From: Pyrenopolyporus hunteri
Taxonomy: Eukaryota > Ascomycota > Sordariomycetes > Xylariales > Hypoxylaceae
Reading direction: 5' to 3'
Length of the DNA: 64,000 nt
Assembly: GCA_902806595.1 (NCBI GenBank)
Contig: CADCXC010000041.1
Coordinates: 62,001 to 126,000, forward strand
Positions within the stretch are counted from its first letter, which is position 1; each line of letters opens with the position of its first letter. Below, one piece after another: positions 44,781-58,130 of the stretch. Position numbers and translations under genes: made by a program. The notes below the pieces were generated by a model. The model searched no databases, was not told the origin of the DNA, and saw only the letters and a list, made by a program, of their open reading frames with translations.

Positions 44781-47700
44781 ACATGCTCATACTGTGGACG
44801 GGTGCTGATTCGGGCTTATACCGATTTAGGACGTGAGGCGTAGCCTTTCCCCGGTCGCGGGACGAGAAGTTACCTACCTACTTGCTTATTCATGACACGG
44901 GCCTAGCCACTGACCACTGCCGCGCGACGATTCTGGGGAACAGGCTGAGTCGCAGGGAGACCTATCGATCAGACCATAGGAAAAATCCTCGCGCCTTCTA
45001 AACCCCGGGGGGCCGCGGGATGACACTCAGCTCGCCCCCTTTACGGGAGCCTGCAGCTGCGCCTGGGAAATACGTTAATCTCGGGAGCCCAGGGAGCTTA
45101 CGGAGCACATCGCCTTTTGGGATTGTGACCGTCACTTAGGGTCGTCTAGCCTGCCCCCCGTCCAACCAATACCGAGCTTGCCGCAATATAAGTCAGGCTG
45201 TCAATGCCGTTATACAGAAAAGCTGACAGCTCCTGCCGGATGGTACCGAAGTAGGAAGGGGTAATCCATGATCGACATTAGCTATCTACCGTGTGTGAGC
45301 AACATATCGATCTCCCCTAAAATTCCAGAGCGCCCCCGCTGTATTGGAGGGGGGGGGGCGAGTTGTATAGCGCTGAGCGCTTCCGAGGAGAAATGAGGTG
45401 CCAGGGTCGTATAGGCGCTTCACGTGCACCTACGATAAAAACCTGTATTTTAAGGATTTGGAGCAAAGTCGCCCCAGAGATCTTATGGATCTACTCGGGT
45501 GATCTACGATGCCTTGTACATGCAATAAACGCCCCAAGATCCATACCCCGCCGGCCGACGTGGCTTGCCGATTCGGGGCTTGCTATTTGGATGAAGATTT
45601 GGGGAAAAGGGGGGAGGGGAAGGGGGGCAACAGTGCCCTCCCAATACGTGTGCGCTGAGAGGGTTGCTATGTCATGTCACTACGACGGGAATTACTGCTT
45701 ACCTACCTAGGTACCTAGCAGGTTGACGCATGTATACTTCGGTGCTGGACTCGAAGGAGTTGCCTTCATCCCGGACCCCTGCTTGCAGTCCCAGCCCAAC
45801 GGCGTGGGTGGAATCGAGGATCTATGAGTGTAACCATGTCGCTCGACGAAATAAATAAGGCTACCTACACAGACGTGGAAGAAAAAGTGTGAGCTCGCTT
45901 ATTCATAGCGTAGCAGAGCTTTTCTGTGATATGTGACCTGTATATTTGTTAGTCGGATCTGTGTGTGGCTACTCGCAATTTCTAAAGGCGCAGTTTTATC
46001 TAAGATCGAGCAAGTACCGCGCATAAAGCCGTCTTACGCCCATTTGTTGGCGGTTCGTGGTATGTGTTGCCTATCGGATGTCTCGTTCAGGGCCGAACCC
46101 GGAGCATGTATCATATCGTTCGCGCGGGCTCATGTGATCAACTCAGGGCTCCTATCTAGGTATGTATGGGACACGCTGATTCGTAAGGGTCGCACACATA
46201 TTGTGTAAACTACGTATATTTCTCGCTATTTTTATAATATGTAATATGTATCGATTCAACCACTTCCGGCTAAGGGGTTGCAAAGTATTAATGCTGACCA
46301 GGCGGCATGCAGCGATCCATGAAGGTTGCAAGCAGAGGCAGATTATCATCCGCACTATTATATATGCATTACGCACGCACACGGGGAGGAATCCAATCCG
46401 CCTTATTGTCAGAATCTTGCGCGAGTCTCGTCAGCTTAGGGGGAGCATATTGGTTCGAGTAGGGTATCGCTGGAGATGGGGTATCAACCTGTCAGCTCAC
46501 CTCGTGTGCCAACCTGTAATGGATGACTCAAGTGTTTCGTAATTCTACACCTCCCCATGCTTGTATCGGGCGTCGTTTGGGGAGGTTCGTGAATATATTG
46601 TTTTCACAGGAGCTCTTGGCAGCTTTGATAGGCTTCACGCTTCGGCTACAGCCGTGCGATGTCCTAGGTCCAATTTGGCTAGTAGCTGAACGTCTATGAA
46701 ATTCCCAGGAGGTATACTGTGGCTGATATACGTTACAGGACAGCTCAGATATATCTCGCCTAAGGAGCAAATATCCCATCGTATAGCTTGTACTCGTAAT
46801 GACATCCCAGCTTTTTATCACACCGGACACCCTATTTCAAGTGCTAGTCCTAGAGGACATACCGAGTCGCCTTAACTGGAACTTTCCAAAGCCTTACTGG
46901 GTAGAATGTTGATTGCGTTGAGTATACCGGTAACTTTAACAATAACTGAGAGTTGTTTGTATATGATCAAGATATTGCCTGATGTTATTTTGGGTAGTCA
47001 TGGGTCATTTTTCCTTTGAACTAACTGGTGGGTGGCCTCATAGTTTTGATAAGTCGTTAATACTCTCGGGATAGAATTCCGATAATGATCAATAACTACC
47101 TAGATAACTTGGGAATTGTTCGTATTGGCCCCGTCCTTCCCCTGGAGACGACGCCCAATGCGGCTCCCCCGCAGGGTTTCTCTTCATTGACTTGGTCGCA
47201 TGATGGTGAACCCCTGTTTGAGCAAAGTGCTGCGTTTTCAGCACATCTAATATCTTATGCATGGCATATTGACATCTCGCCCGGGGATGGTCTAGGCCAC
47301 TAGATATACCGTGGAAACCGCCACATCAGACCACGGTGGATGTTTTAGCTGGGTGTCAATGGGGAATACCGATTTGTGGCCCGAGGTGGAGATGATCTCG
47401 TGGCTGTCTATAGAGTCTGTATAGACCCTCATCTCTCACTTGAAAAGGCGACTGCTAGAACCATCATAAACCGAAAGAAGCAACTGGGGATACGTAATGA
47501 CATAGGTCCTCTGTCATCCTTACCGAAACTCACGCATGTAACGATGGCCAGCTGTGCTTGCATATATGTACGGAACGATAGCTACTTTGTTGCCGCTGCA
47601 AAGCATCCTGGCTCGCCACGGCATTCGGAGATCTTGGAAAGTGGAGGAGGACTTGGGTTGAATCCTACCGGCCAATCCCAAAGCACATGGGCTATCACTC

Positions 47701-48034
47701 GAGAATCTTCATTCTGAAGTCCTATCCCATTCCTAGATGGCCCGATGCCGTGCTGGATGTATAGTATACATGCGTAATATTACGCACGCCGATATATATA
47801 CGTCGCCGTGATTGGAGGAGCATGACCTGCTTGACACCTCCCTGCCCGACTGAATGGTAGAAGCTGACTGTTGAATACATGGTAGGAGCTCTTGATCGTG
47901 TTTGAAGCCACTAGGGACTGTGGAATACCCGATATATTAGTCTACGTTAGGCATCAGTTCAGGATCATTCTAGTGGTTATCCTTGGGCGTCGTTGGAGCG
48001 GGGTGCGGTAATATGATCTGAAAGGAAAAGCATG

Positions 48035-48052
48035 TTTTTTTTTTTTTTTTTT
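48035..48052 (+). repeat. 18-base T homopolymer
   Basis: Uninterrupted run of 18 T in non-coding DNA; the reverse strand reads as a poly-A tail-like tract but no element is recognisable next to it. Confidence 0.9.
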
Positions 48053-51000
48053 GCCTTGTAATAGAGTCAGTAACGAAGCTAGGCTGTTTATGGTCCTCGG
48101 TTCGTCATTACCGCCAAAGGGTTCATTTGCCACTAATACAAGATTACCAGAGGCTTGGGAATTGCCAAATAGCCTAACACCTGAAAACAGCTCTTCGCCT
48201 GAGGTTTGCTACCCGTCTTCTCATAGATCACGTGGGGAGGCCTCTGTAAGAATCGATGTAGAGAGTCGAGGACATGGCTGAGTGATGTCCTACACAACTA
48301 ACAGTTGAATAGACATTCGTTCTCGTTTCTTCATCGCACGAGCACATGTCCTGATCGGGAAACCGGTTGGTCCCCGAAAAAGCCGTGAGGACTAAAATGG
48401 ATGATTGATGGGAATGGTTTCCATGGCTCGGGATCAATAGCCCTTGCCCAGATCGTCGATCCCACTACCCCGTCATGAACGAATACGGTTATTAACCCCG
48501 ATAGAATTTTGCTGTCCTGGGGTTCTGGAAGAATTACCGTGCCCGCGGATTGTTACTTAATCCAGTACAGCATATAACTACCTACCTACCTAGGTACATA
48601 GGAAGTATTGAACGGTTTATGGTATGGCGTTGAGCTTCTCGCAAGTTAAAGGGTAGCTGCATCCTGAGAGATATTGCCCTGGCGAGAATTTAGTCCTATA
48701 ACAAACAAACCTGGTAGGGCTGATCGGAAATCATGTCGATCAGGGTAATTTAGAAGCCCGGCAACTTCAGTGTTAATCTCGTCTCTCCCCTGGAGGATCA
48801 TAAATGCGCGACGCGTCTACCCGCCCTGTCGTCATTCCAGCTAACCTAGGTAAGTACGTCTTTAGCAGGACAGAGAAAAGAGAAAAACGTGTAAGCCGCA
48901 GGCGTGGCTGGAGTCTAGGAAATTTACGGAGAGTGATTGTCTTACTCCGCGGGACAACGTTTACTGCTCCCTTTGCTCTGCACTAGGAGTCCTCGAGCCA
49001 CATAATACGTAGGAAGCCCGACTCGCTAGCCAAGCTATTCGTCTACTAAATTCAGACGATGTTACTGTATAGAACTTAAAATATGCTGATATGGTCGAGA
49101 ATGGACGACGATAAATATCATAACGTAGTGGTTATTAAAAGTGATGACATCGATTCAAGAAGGTGACCCCCAAAAAACGTGACTGCTCATCAAAAAGCTT
49201 GGATTAGGGGTCGAGATCGACATAGGCGGCTGGGTCCAAGACGCCGTCGGGGGAGTAGCTTGCGGGAGCCGGGTGACATGAGATCAGCATGGTGCCTTAG
49301 CGTCCATCGCTTAGAGAAAATCCCCAGGTATTCCATGTCAGATGAGGTGGGGTGAGCTATAATGAAAGCCAACAGCGCGGATGGGATAATTTACATGCTG
49401 CTTGGTGGGCAGTTCGCCCGGAGGGCATGTATATCATTTGGTCGCCCACCTAACAACTAGTATAATATCACTATAGGCAGGGATTAGTCCAGAGCCTCCG
49501 AAGTAGCCCCGTCTCTTAATGTCTATTTCAAGTTAGCTGAAGTTGTTTAATCCGTATACATAGTACTGGCTGAGATTCTTTCTGTAGGTATGTGTTTTGC
49601 TTAGCCTACAACAATGTTAACTTAGGTACGATACCTAGTGAGGACGGATTTCTAGTGGATATAGAATATTCTCAGCGCAGAGTACATCGTATATAAGAGT
49701 AGCGTAGGCATGTAGAGAGCTGAGAAGGGAGTGAGCCTGTCATAAGAAAAGGTTGTCCTTAATATTATGCCGCTTCCACATAAACAATAGCTCGACTCGG
49801 GTACCTTTGTACGATACATATTACATAGTAGTAAATAGGGAATCACCTAGTGGGCTAGCATATTAACCGTCGCGAAGCTTGGACATAATTTCTAAATTAT
49901 ATGTACGATACCCCTTTTCAGAGCCATCCCCACGTGTACAGTAATAGTAAGATTAATATTATTATTATTACTTGCAAATGGTTTAATAAAAGCTTGCCGC
50001 CTGGTAAAAATCCGACTCGATAGCTGCTGCTTTCAAGTACCAATAAGCATTAGTTTTAATTCATCTGACCAACTCGTCATGCTGGGTGTAGGTAGGGGGT
50101 TAAATCTAGACGTGTCATAGGTGGGCGGGTATAATTATCGCGGGAGGGGGAAATCTGGCTAGGCCTACGTAAGTAGTGCCATCCATCAATTGATGCTAAT
50201 ACGTTAATACGTTGCTAATATGTTCTGGCGCTGTTCTGGCGTTCATCTAGCGCGCCGTCATGCAAGCCTCAACTCAGTTTCCATGCTTTCGAGCGAGCAG
50301 TACTATTGTAGACAAAGCTAGTAGGTAGAAAAACAAGCCACGTTAGGCCTTCACGTGGTTTCTAGCTTCTCTCGTCGCTTGGACTTGTCGATTTGACTCT
50401 CCGAAACGGTTGAGAGTGCGAGATCTAGACGCCGCCTTCGCACAATGGTGTAGCGCATGATGCAGCGCCCGCTTTAAGAACCAACTTCTCGCTGAAGGGC
50501 TATGATAACTATCTCAAACCGCTATGCATATATCGATGGGTTTATTTGACGCCTCGCCGTCTCGGCGTCTTATATCTTCGACTTCCGCGGTAACGCTCGC
50601 AATGTGAACTCGACTGCAGGTGTCTCGGTACAATCTACGCGGTGTCATACGTAGCGCGGTTCACGACGAACTGAAGCAAATGGAGGTCGTAGATGACTTG
50701 GCTCTTGCCAGAGGGCTCGGAACTGTCTTGTTCCCTTTCATGCCTTTTCTTTACGGAGCGTCTCGCTTTGGGGGCTAAGGTGTCAGAGAGACAGGGGTTG
50801 TAGGGCAACAGCCAGCAGAAGAGCTGCCATCCCAAAGAGGAGTGGGCTGTCGATCACAAACCACGTTAAAGGCATGACCGAAGCAAAACTAAAAGTGGTA
50901 AGTCCCAGCGCAGAATAAACCCTTGCTAACCACAGACCACCTTGCCTAAGCGAAGTAGATTCTTAGAGCCAAGTTGGCGATCATTTGAGATTGACATTCG

Positions 51001-53035
51001 TTTCTGAATAAGCCTCTGAATGTTTCCTGTCGGAATACATGTCTCGACCTGAGATATCATAGTTTCGTAGTGCTTCAATCGAAGTACAATACTTGAGACT
51101 ACTCACCTGCTAGTGCTCGGTACTCTTCGGCTACTATATCACTCCTATTCCGCCCCTTGAAGCCGGGCTGTCCACATAGCGTCTAAAAGCGTTACATTAT
51201 GAGAGCATAAGTTTCATTAAATGAGGCTATCTCCTATCATCAAGGATCATGGTTCTCTATGGGGCCGATCGTGGACCCGTGTCGTTGGTCCCTTCTTTTT
51301 CGGATATTTTCATCGTATAGGCAAAGTCTGTGTCAGGATGTGTTCTACTCCCGGTGCTATAATGGTTAGGCGAATGCGGACGGCTGCGGTTCTCGATTAC
51401 CCGTTGCTCGCTTTAGTTTGCAGCGAATACATGGGTGAGATCAATGACCGCTTCAAATTCTGTAGACCGCCTTCAGGGTCCGTGTGTACCTGAGAAATCT
51501 TCTAGGACTGGCTGGGATTATTGCGCTACCGATTATTCGCTGAGTAGTAGAAAACGAGCAAGATAGATATACATGGGAAAAATAAGAATAATAAGCAATA
51601 GGCACCAACAAGCAGGCGCATGATGTATTCGTCTGCCAGGCACGGCAACTCTACCTACCGAGGACCTCCTTTGTTGCAAATCTCGATCAAAGCTCTGTTT
51701 CCGATACTCCCGAATAGTTCAGACACTACTTCGCGGATAGATCTGACAATCTGCAGCATGGGCTAAACAGATCAAAACATTTTCGGGGTAAGAGGCGGTC
51801 GTCCGAAAGACTGACGGGACGCACAGAGAAAGCATTGCAGCGTGTGCGTTGTCAGAGCTCGTGGGGAGGGAACGGCATAAGATCAGCTTGACAATCCGGT
51901 CACAGCACAGGCTCGGCAGGGCTTAAAAGATAGTGTCGAGAAAGCTTGAAGCACTAACCCTCGAGTCGACAGTCGTCTCAAGTCTGCTACTCCACATCAA
52001 CTAAACCGGGTCCCTTGTCCGAATTGTACCAAGACAGGGGTTGCAGACCAACTATGCGGACGGCAGTATGCCCCTAAGGGGTAATGGTGACCCGGACGCG
52101 CCATGCACCCAGCAATACCATAACCACACATTTCAACGAGGATGTTAGGAGGTCTTGGCCAGCCAAGACCATGGAGGGAGGAGGAAGAACGAGAAGAAGG
52201 GATGAGCTTAAACGGTCCACCGGGGATGTCCAGAGTGCAGAAGACCGCGCACACGGACGTCTTATTAGATCCTTGCCGGTGCATGGGGCATGGCCAGTAG
52301 CCGTTTGACCTTCAGCGATCCCACGAGAACCCCAGCGGAGCCGTTCTCCTACGTCCATCCTTTCGATCTCACCCACATGCACAGCTTCTTCTCTTTTCCC
52401 CTACAATACACACCTGTACGTATGTACTGTTGTACGTACTATATACTGCCACCCTTGCATCAGCCCATACTTGGGGAATTGGGACCACTAAAAAGAGGCG
52501 GGCGAGCCATAAGCAGTTCCAGAGTCCCATCGCCGCACATGGGACGCCAATACAATACATCAGGGCTCATCCATTAATAGGAGGCGCTATAAGTACTTGC
52601 CGATGATGCAGGAGTACCTTCGATACCGGCGATCTACTGTTGATTTCAACCCAGGTCTGCCGTGACCCACACCCAATTTGTGACAGTTGTCTCCAGGGAT
52701 TCTTGTGTGGATTAACGCTGGATCGTCGTTTATATTGTACCTCCCGGGAAGATCTGGGTAGATACATCGTCAACCCTCGTTGTTCGCCCACCACCTACCG
52801 TCTATACTTAAAGTATCCACACTCCCCGAGCATACCTTTCCTGCCTCGCCGTCACCTTGAATCCTTAATCGCCTCTTGATACTGGAGGACCCCAGGAGTA
52901 ATACCTTTTTTACCTAGCGAATCCTCGTCAAGATAATATACCACAAGACTATCGTCGAACCAAAATCCCTAGTTCTAATTCCGACAGCTTTCGGCCTTAA
53001 GGCACAACGGACTATCAACATCTATAATTCACACG

Positions 53036-54035
53036 ATGGCTACCGCCATGTACGCAAGTCAGCCTGGTGCTCAGTACGGATACCCACAACCACCCCCTTC
53101 GCCGCCAATGGACGAGACCTCGAAATGTTCTTTACCCTCTATCTCCAACCTATTAGTAATGGCAGACGCTGGATCGCCGACGACAGAGCAGTCGCCTCAG
53201 TCTCAACAAGGTATGAACGGGTCATGAAAGTCTTCATAATACGAATTTCACCGTACTAAGTTGCGGAGTAGCTCCGTCGGTGAAGGCAGAAACTCGACCG
53301 AATTCAGCTCACTGTGCGAGTAACGCTCCACCTCGAGCCGCTCTACCGCCCACACCTCCCATGAGCTCGGATGCGTCTTTCGATGGGTACAACTCACCGT
53401 CGACGAGATCGGTTTCTGTGGTATCGGGCCCGAATTATTACTACGAGACGACTCCACCCTTGGAAGACGTTCACCGCCATCAGATGGCAGCAGCGGCTGC
53501 AGCCCCTCGTATGCCCGTGCAGGCTCCGGCGTATTCGCAACCCGCTTTTGCTACGCCGTACTTAGGTCAGACGCCAATGCCACCTTACTATCCTGCGACC
53601 CTCCCCGGCGTTCAGGCAGCGCAACCGCAGATCTCTGGACTCTACTATCAGAGGCCTCTACCACAGGTTAGTTTGGTCCACGGCTCAATAGTTGCAGGAA
53701 TACAGAAGCTCATTTGCCCATAGACTTTCCCCCCCCTACCGGTAACGGTCTCTTTGGCGGCGGCTCCAGGCACTAACCCATGGCAACACCATCATTACAT
53801 CTCGCCGTCGTCGGCGGCATCCTTCCCACAATCGCAAGACCGTTACATCTGCCAGACCTGCAACAAGGCATTTTCGAGGCCGAGCTCGCTACGCATTCAC
53901 AGTCACTCTCACACGGGCGAGAAGCCCTTCAAGTGCCCTCATGCAGGTTGCGGTAAGGCGTTCAGCGTGCGAAGCAACATGAAGAGACACGAGCGCGGAT
54001 GCCACGACAATGGCAACCCATCTCACCACCGTTAA
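53036..54035 (+). CDS. flbC: C2H2 zinc-finger conidiation regulator, FlbC-like
   Basis: Three exons, 53036-53210, 53272-53666 and 53724-54035 (donors GTATGA and GTTAGT, acceptors AGTAG and ATAG), give 293 residues. The N-terminal two thirds is low-complexity, rich in Pro, Ser, Gln and Tyr, with SLPSISNLLVMAD near residue 33 as a short ordered motif. Two tandem C2H2 fingers close the protein. Finger 1 runs from YICQTCNKAFSR to the HSHSH pair (about 231-254). A TGEKPF linker follows. Finger 2 runs from FKCPHAGCGKAFSV to ERGCH (about 260-285). This layout, with fingers at the extreme C-terminus, is that of Aspergillus FlbC and Neurospora FLB-3, activators of asexual development. The symbol rests on architecture and recognised finger sequence. 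The gene is isolated: about 11 kb upstream and about 8 kb downstream hold no clear gene. Confidence 0.85.
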
Positions 54036-57000
54036 GAAAAGACAGCCTAAAATCGATGACCTATACATCCGAGGCTGCTGTTATTGTTTTATTCCTAATA
54101 TGGCTCTAAGTCCCGTGCGGTTATCTCAAGAGGAGGTTTCGGGGGAACGAAAGAGTAGGAGCGTGAAGGATGCATTTGATACCCAGTCGGGGGGATACGT
54201 TACGATATTGAACGGCCGCCTTCGTTTCTCAAAAGCACCCGCTGTTTTTGTTTTCTTTTCATTTCTGCACATTCGCCGATCCAGCCATCTGAAGATGGAC
54301 GTATATTTCGACTTACGGGACGAGTTTCGGGAGGAGGCGGTCAGCCTTTTGCTTACTGGGATGGGAATTACGGGACAGGAACCGGTTGCATTTCATCTGT
54401 GTAGGATGTGACTGTTCATTCATGAGGCGCATCGGACTACCAACTCGGGGCATTTACATCGGCGTTTACGAATCTTATCAGGAAGGGATATCTACCGGAA
54501 ACATCGAAAACAAGAGCAATCTTACCCTCGTTCGCGTTATTTAAGGGAACTTTTTGGATATTATGTCTAGTCCTAATGTATAGAATGAGGACTGCAAAGC
54601 AGGGGGGAATGAGGAACTGTACCAACAGAGAGCAATTGAATTGGGTCGAACCAACGCAGATCTCGGCAGAGAGACTAGCGAAATTAGCTTCTGTATGATG
54701 GAGGATGAATATGGACGACTAAAAACTGGCTTAGCTTATAGGTGACCCGCGAGGCCTAGTATCTAGAGAATCATAAAAAAAAATATTTCTGATATACAAG
54801 GTGTCTCACTCCGTGATGGTAGTTCTAATCTAGAGTCCACACACATGGACGAACAGCTTACAGGCCAAGGGTCCTCTGATTTCGGATGCATACCTATATT
54901 ACGATGCTTCCATGTAGGTCTAGTGAGAAGAAACGCTGATATGCAAGTAACCTTGTTTCGATGTAAGTCGAGGAGACAAACCCCCTGCGTGGGGAAGAAT
55001 TTCTGGCCGAGTTTGCTCTAGGCTCTCAGCTTTGTTTTGAGATTTACGCAGGGGTCAAACGCCGAAAACTGGAGTCGAACAAGCTTATTATTATTACAGT
55101 AACGTGAAAGGAATATCCTGTCGAAGAAAAGAGAACATAGCGCTGTTATGCGACCTTCGATGTTTGCAAACTACTGTACCTAATTTAAAGCGTGAATACC
55201 TACGTAAAGATTGGCGTCTTGAATCAAATGACCCCCTAGCCTATATTAACGGCCCATTATAGAACGGAGGTTTCAACGCTCAGGCGGTCTACCTTAGCAC
55301 CCATCGCAAGTCTACCATAGCGAATAGCCCGACATAGTAAGTTTCCTGTGTAGTCGTGTTAGTAGTGTTCATCACTGCACGTTATAGGGCCGAAAAGTCG
55401 AGTTGGGAGTCGTATGTCCGATGAGACATAATATTCTTAGGATATTAAAACGCTCTATTCTCGTGCGGGGCTATGATGTTTTAGAGTGTAGTATTCACAT
55501 CACTTCATCTGGCATCTTGCTGATCTCGATATCACCCAAGTAACTCTCGGTACCTACATGAAAGCACAAGGTAGCGACGAAGTCTTTCCCAGTTCAAGAA
55601 CCCTCCCCCTCGCCTCGCCTCGCCTCGCTTGGCGCTACGACTCCATCACGTTCCGTCAGTTACCTGCGAATAACACGCATGTTGTGACCGCGTTGTGACC
55701 TGGCACGCACCGATTCCGAGAATATGTAACCCCGTCCTTCGCAACATGTAACCATAGGATTGCCGCAAGCGGACGCCCCCAACCGCTTCGCAGCCGTAAT
55801 CAGAAAGTTCCATTGCGTTTTAAGAGGGGAAGGGGGTTGAAAAAAGACAGACAAATACAACCCAACCGTCGTCACCATTCTTTTCTAGCTTATCTACTCG
55901 GTGGCTCCCCATTGCATAGTAATGCGGCGCTATGGCGGTGGGCGGGCTAGGTAATACGTAGTTGAGTGCCTAATTCATGATAGTGTCTCGTAGATCACGG
56001 GCCTAGCCCTGGTCAATCGCGTGGGAAATGGAGTCGAGGCAAGGCTTGGCAATGCCAGGCATTTGAGGCTTTCTGTGGGGGGTTTGTTGTAATAAGGAAG
56101 ATGAGAATTCCATTTCCGTCGGGGACTTTCGAGTACTGGCCCGAATGGGCGGGGAGCAGGGGGTGGACGTTCAAGCTGGGGGTTCTGGTTGATGATTTTC
56201 ATCAGCAATGTTGATCATGCTGAGATGAGGTACCTACCAGCCCTTTCCCATATCTCAGGTAGGCGTACTCATCCTTGTAAAATTATACCTTTTAATTATA
56301 CACAGACGCCTACTCCCTTATTGTAACCCGTACCTATCAACTCGCCTCCTTAGCATGTATGATTGTGTTACCGCATCTGCAAGTGAGATGGTTGACGCCT
56401 CGATCATGTAATATACATTAGTTTCTGCTATAAGTACCGAGCAGGTACCTACGTACCTCAACGAGCCCCTTTTCTTCATCGTGATGGGCACTATCCAAGG
56501 CTCACTTTACATACCTACCTGATTCTTCATAGCACAGAATCCAACGCCCGACATCATCTACCGGCCAAATCGTAAACTGCCTAGTTAGCTTCCTCGCTCG
56601 AACCGTTCTCTGAAATCAAGGCTCATGTGCAACTCGATTCCAGGAAGATAGTAGCACACTTCCCAAAGCGTCGGGCTTCCGGGCAGCGCAACAAGCACAG
56701 TAAGCTTCTGTTGATCGGATCCCACAGATGACACCCTCTCTGTGTCGCAGCCTCGGCCTTCGAATCCTATTCGACCTTACCCGTATTCCATTAGCCCGTC
56801 GCCAATAACGCGGTTCTCTCCCTTTCCCACCCCCAGCCAACAGACTCCCGGCTGCCTGTCCCGTCGGACGCCTGCCCATTCGGCTGTCCGCGTCACCTGT
56901 TCATTGGAAGCCGAATTCATTGGGTCTCACGCCGCCTATCCCCATCGCCGGTAAGCCAATGATGTCGCTGTCGAACCCCGTCAGGGTATTCCAAAGAGGC

Positions 57001-57863
57001 AAATCTGCCCGGCGCGACGCAGCAGGCGGCGAACACCTCGAGTCGCATTATCGACTTACACGACATATCACCTGATGTGAGCCATTCGCATCTTCTTGCA
57101 TAATACCATACGTTGCCGTAGCAGGTAGTTCCCTTTTTTTTTTTTTGCTATGTCTCCTGCTACGACCCAGGGTCTGACCCTTTTAGTCGCCTCCTAGGCT
57201 GCGACCGGTTTGCAGGGTGGTAGCAGGCGTACATCCGCGGTATTACATATGCTCCTGTTTGGTTGTTCGATTAATTAATACGGCGCCGTCTGATCTTCCA
57301 TGGCATGCATTTGAATTATCCGCATTTCCCGTCCATCTGGGACGAGGCATGTCGTAATCCCCAACAGGCGCTCATTTTGCTATGGACTCCCCCCCTGACC
57401 GAGTTTCCATTGGGTCGGCTGCCTTTTCCGCTGACACCGCCTCCTAATATAGTACCGTAGCTTTCTATTACCGGAGTACAGACGGACATGTTCTGTAGGC
57501 GTTCTACTTCTTCTTCTAGCCTGTCACCTGTTGCTACAACCCAATAATGATTAATGATCGTTAGAGCGGTCGAGAAACTTGACGTGTTATCTGAAGGTTG
57601 CACTTCACCGAAAGGGCGGCCCTTACGTTTCTCATCTCATATCCACCCAAGGAAAAATTGGTAAATATAGTGTTGCGCCAAGCTGTCTAAATCTCTATTA
57701 ATTATAGCGTACTGTGGTATTGATTGTCTTCCCATCCATGATGACATCGAATATGTCATTAATATCTCGGTGTCCGCCGAACCTCTAGTGTCCGTTGCGG
57801 AGAGTAGCAAATATTCTATCCCCAAATGACTACCTACTCGGGTAGACTTTGATTAGTTAGTAC
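54036..57863. other. Gene-poor region downstream of flbC
   Basis: 3' UTR of the flbC-like gene (a frame at 54010-54411 overlaps it and is not credible), then non-coding DNA. Named content: a CGCCT tandem run at about 55609-55627, a TACCTACGTACCTC motif near 56445 and a 13-T run at 57134-57146. Minus-strand frames at 57316-57603 and 57637-57825 may belong to the coding-like remnant described at 57864. Confidence 0.4.
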
Positions 57864-58130
57864 CTACCTATCTAACAACACATACGTCTTATGACCGGCG
57901 ACGGGGATCCTAGAGCCGCAGTTCACTTCCAAAACTCCCAGCAAACTTATTCGGGAATCGTGATCCACCACCTGTTCTGCAAGGGGTTGCTTGCGCGGTT
58001 GGCGCTCTGATGTGTCCTGCATCGGAAACCACCCTCGGTTGAGATGATCGTCGAGATCCTCCACCCCCATCCCAGGCCGTTTAAACACATCGCTTAACTC
58101 ACATAAAAGATCCGAAGCCCCCAGACCCAA
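57864..58130 (-). pseudogene. Orphan coding-like fragment
   Basis: An 88-codon minus-strand frame, starting at TTG rather than ATG, has protein-like composition: LLCELSDVFKRPGMGVEDLDDHL, NRGWFPMQDTSERQPRKQ and AEQVVDHDSRISLLGVLEVN. It ends IPVAGHKTYVLLDR just before a GTAGGT donor-like site. Further minus-strand frames follow downstream (57825-57637). I could not assemble a full gene with a start codon. It may be an internal exon of an unrecognised gene or a remnant of one. No family recognised. Confidence 0.3.

Larger units (their letters stand above)
42030..53035. other. 11-kb gene desert upstream of the flbC-like gene
   Basis: No frame longer than about 115 codons and none with a recognisable motif on either strand. 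Content that can be named: a C tract at 42085-42094, TACCTAGGTA motifs near 43153-43168, 45699-45718 and 48578-48599, a (TAGG)n run at 44755-44780, a G tract near 45350 and an 18-T run at 48035-48052. There is no sign of transposase or reverse transcriptase coding. Part of it may be regulatory DNA for the transcription factor gene at 53036, but that is inference. Confidence 0.45.

Noticed and set aside
45363..47717. Several frames of 72-115 codons
   Set aside because: Mixed strands, alternative starts in most, no motif and no consistent exon chain.
54010..54411. 133-codon plus frame overlapping the end of the flbC-like gene
   Set aside because: Out of frame with the zinc fingers and mostly in the 3' UTR.
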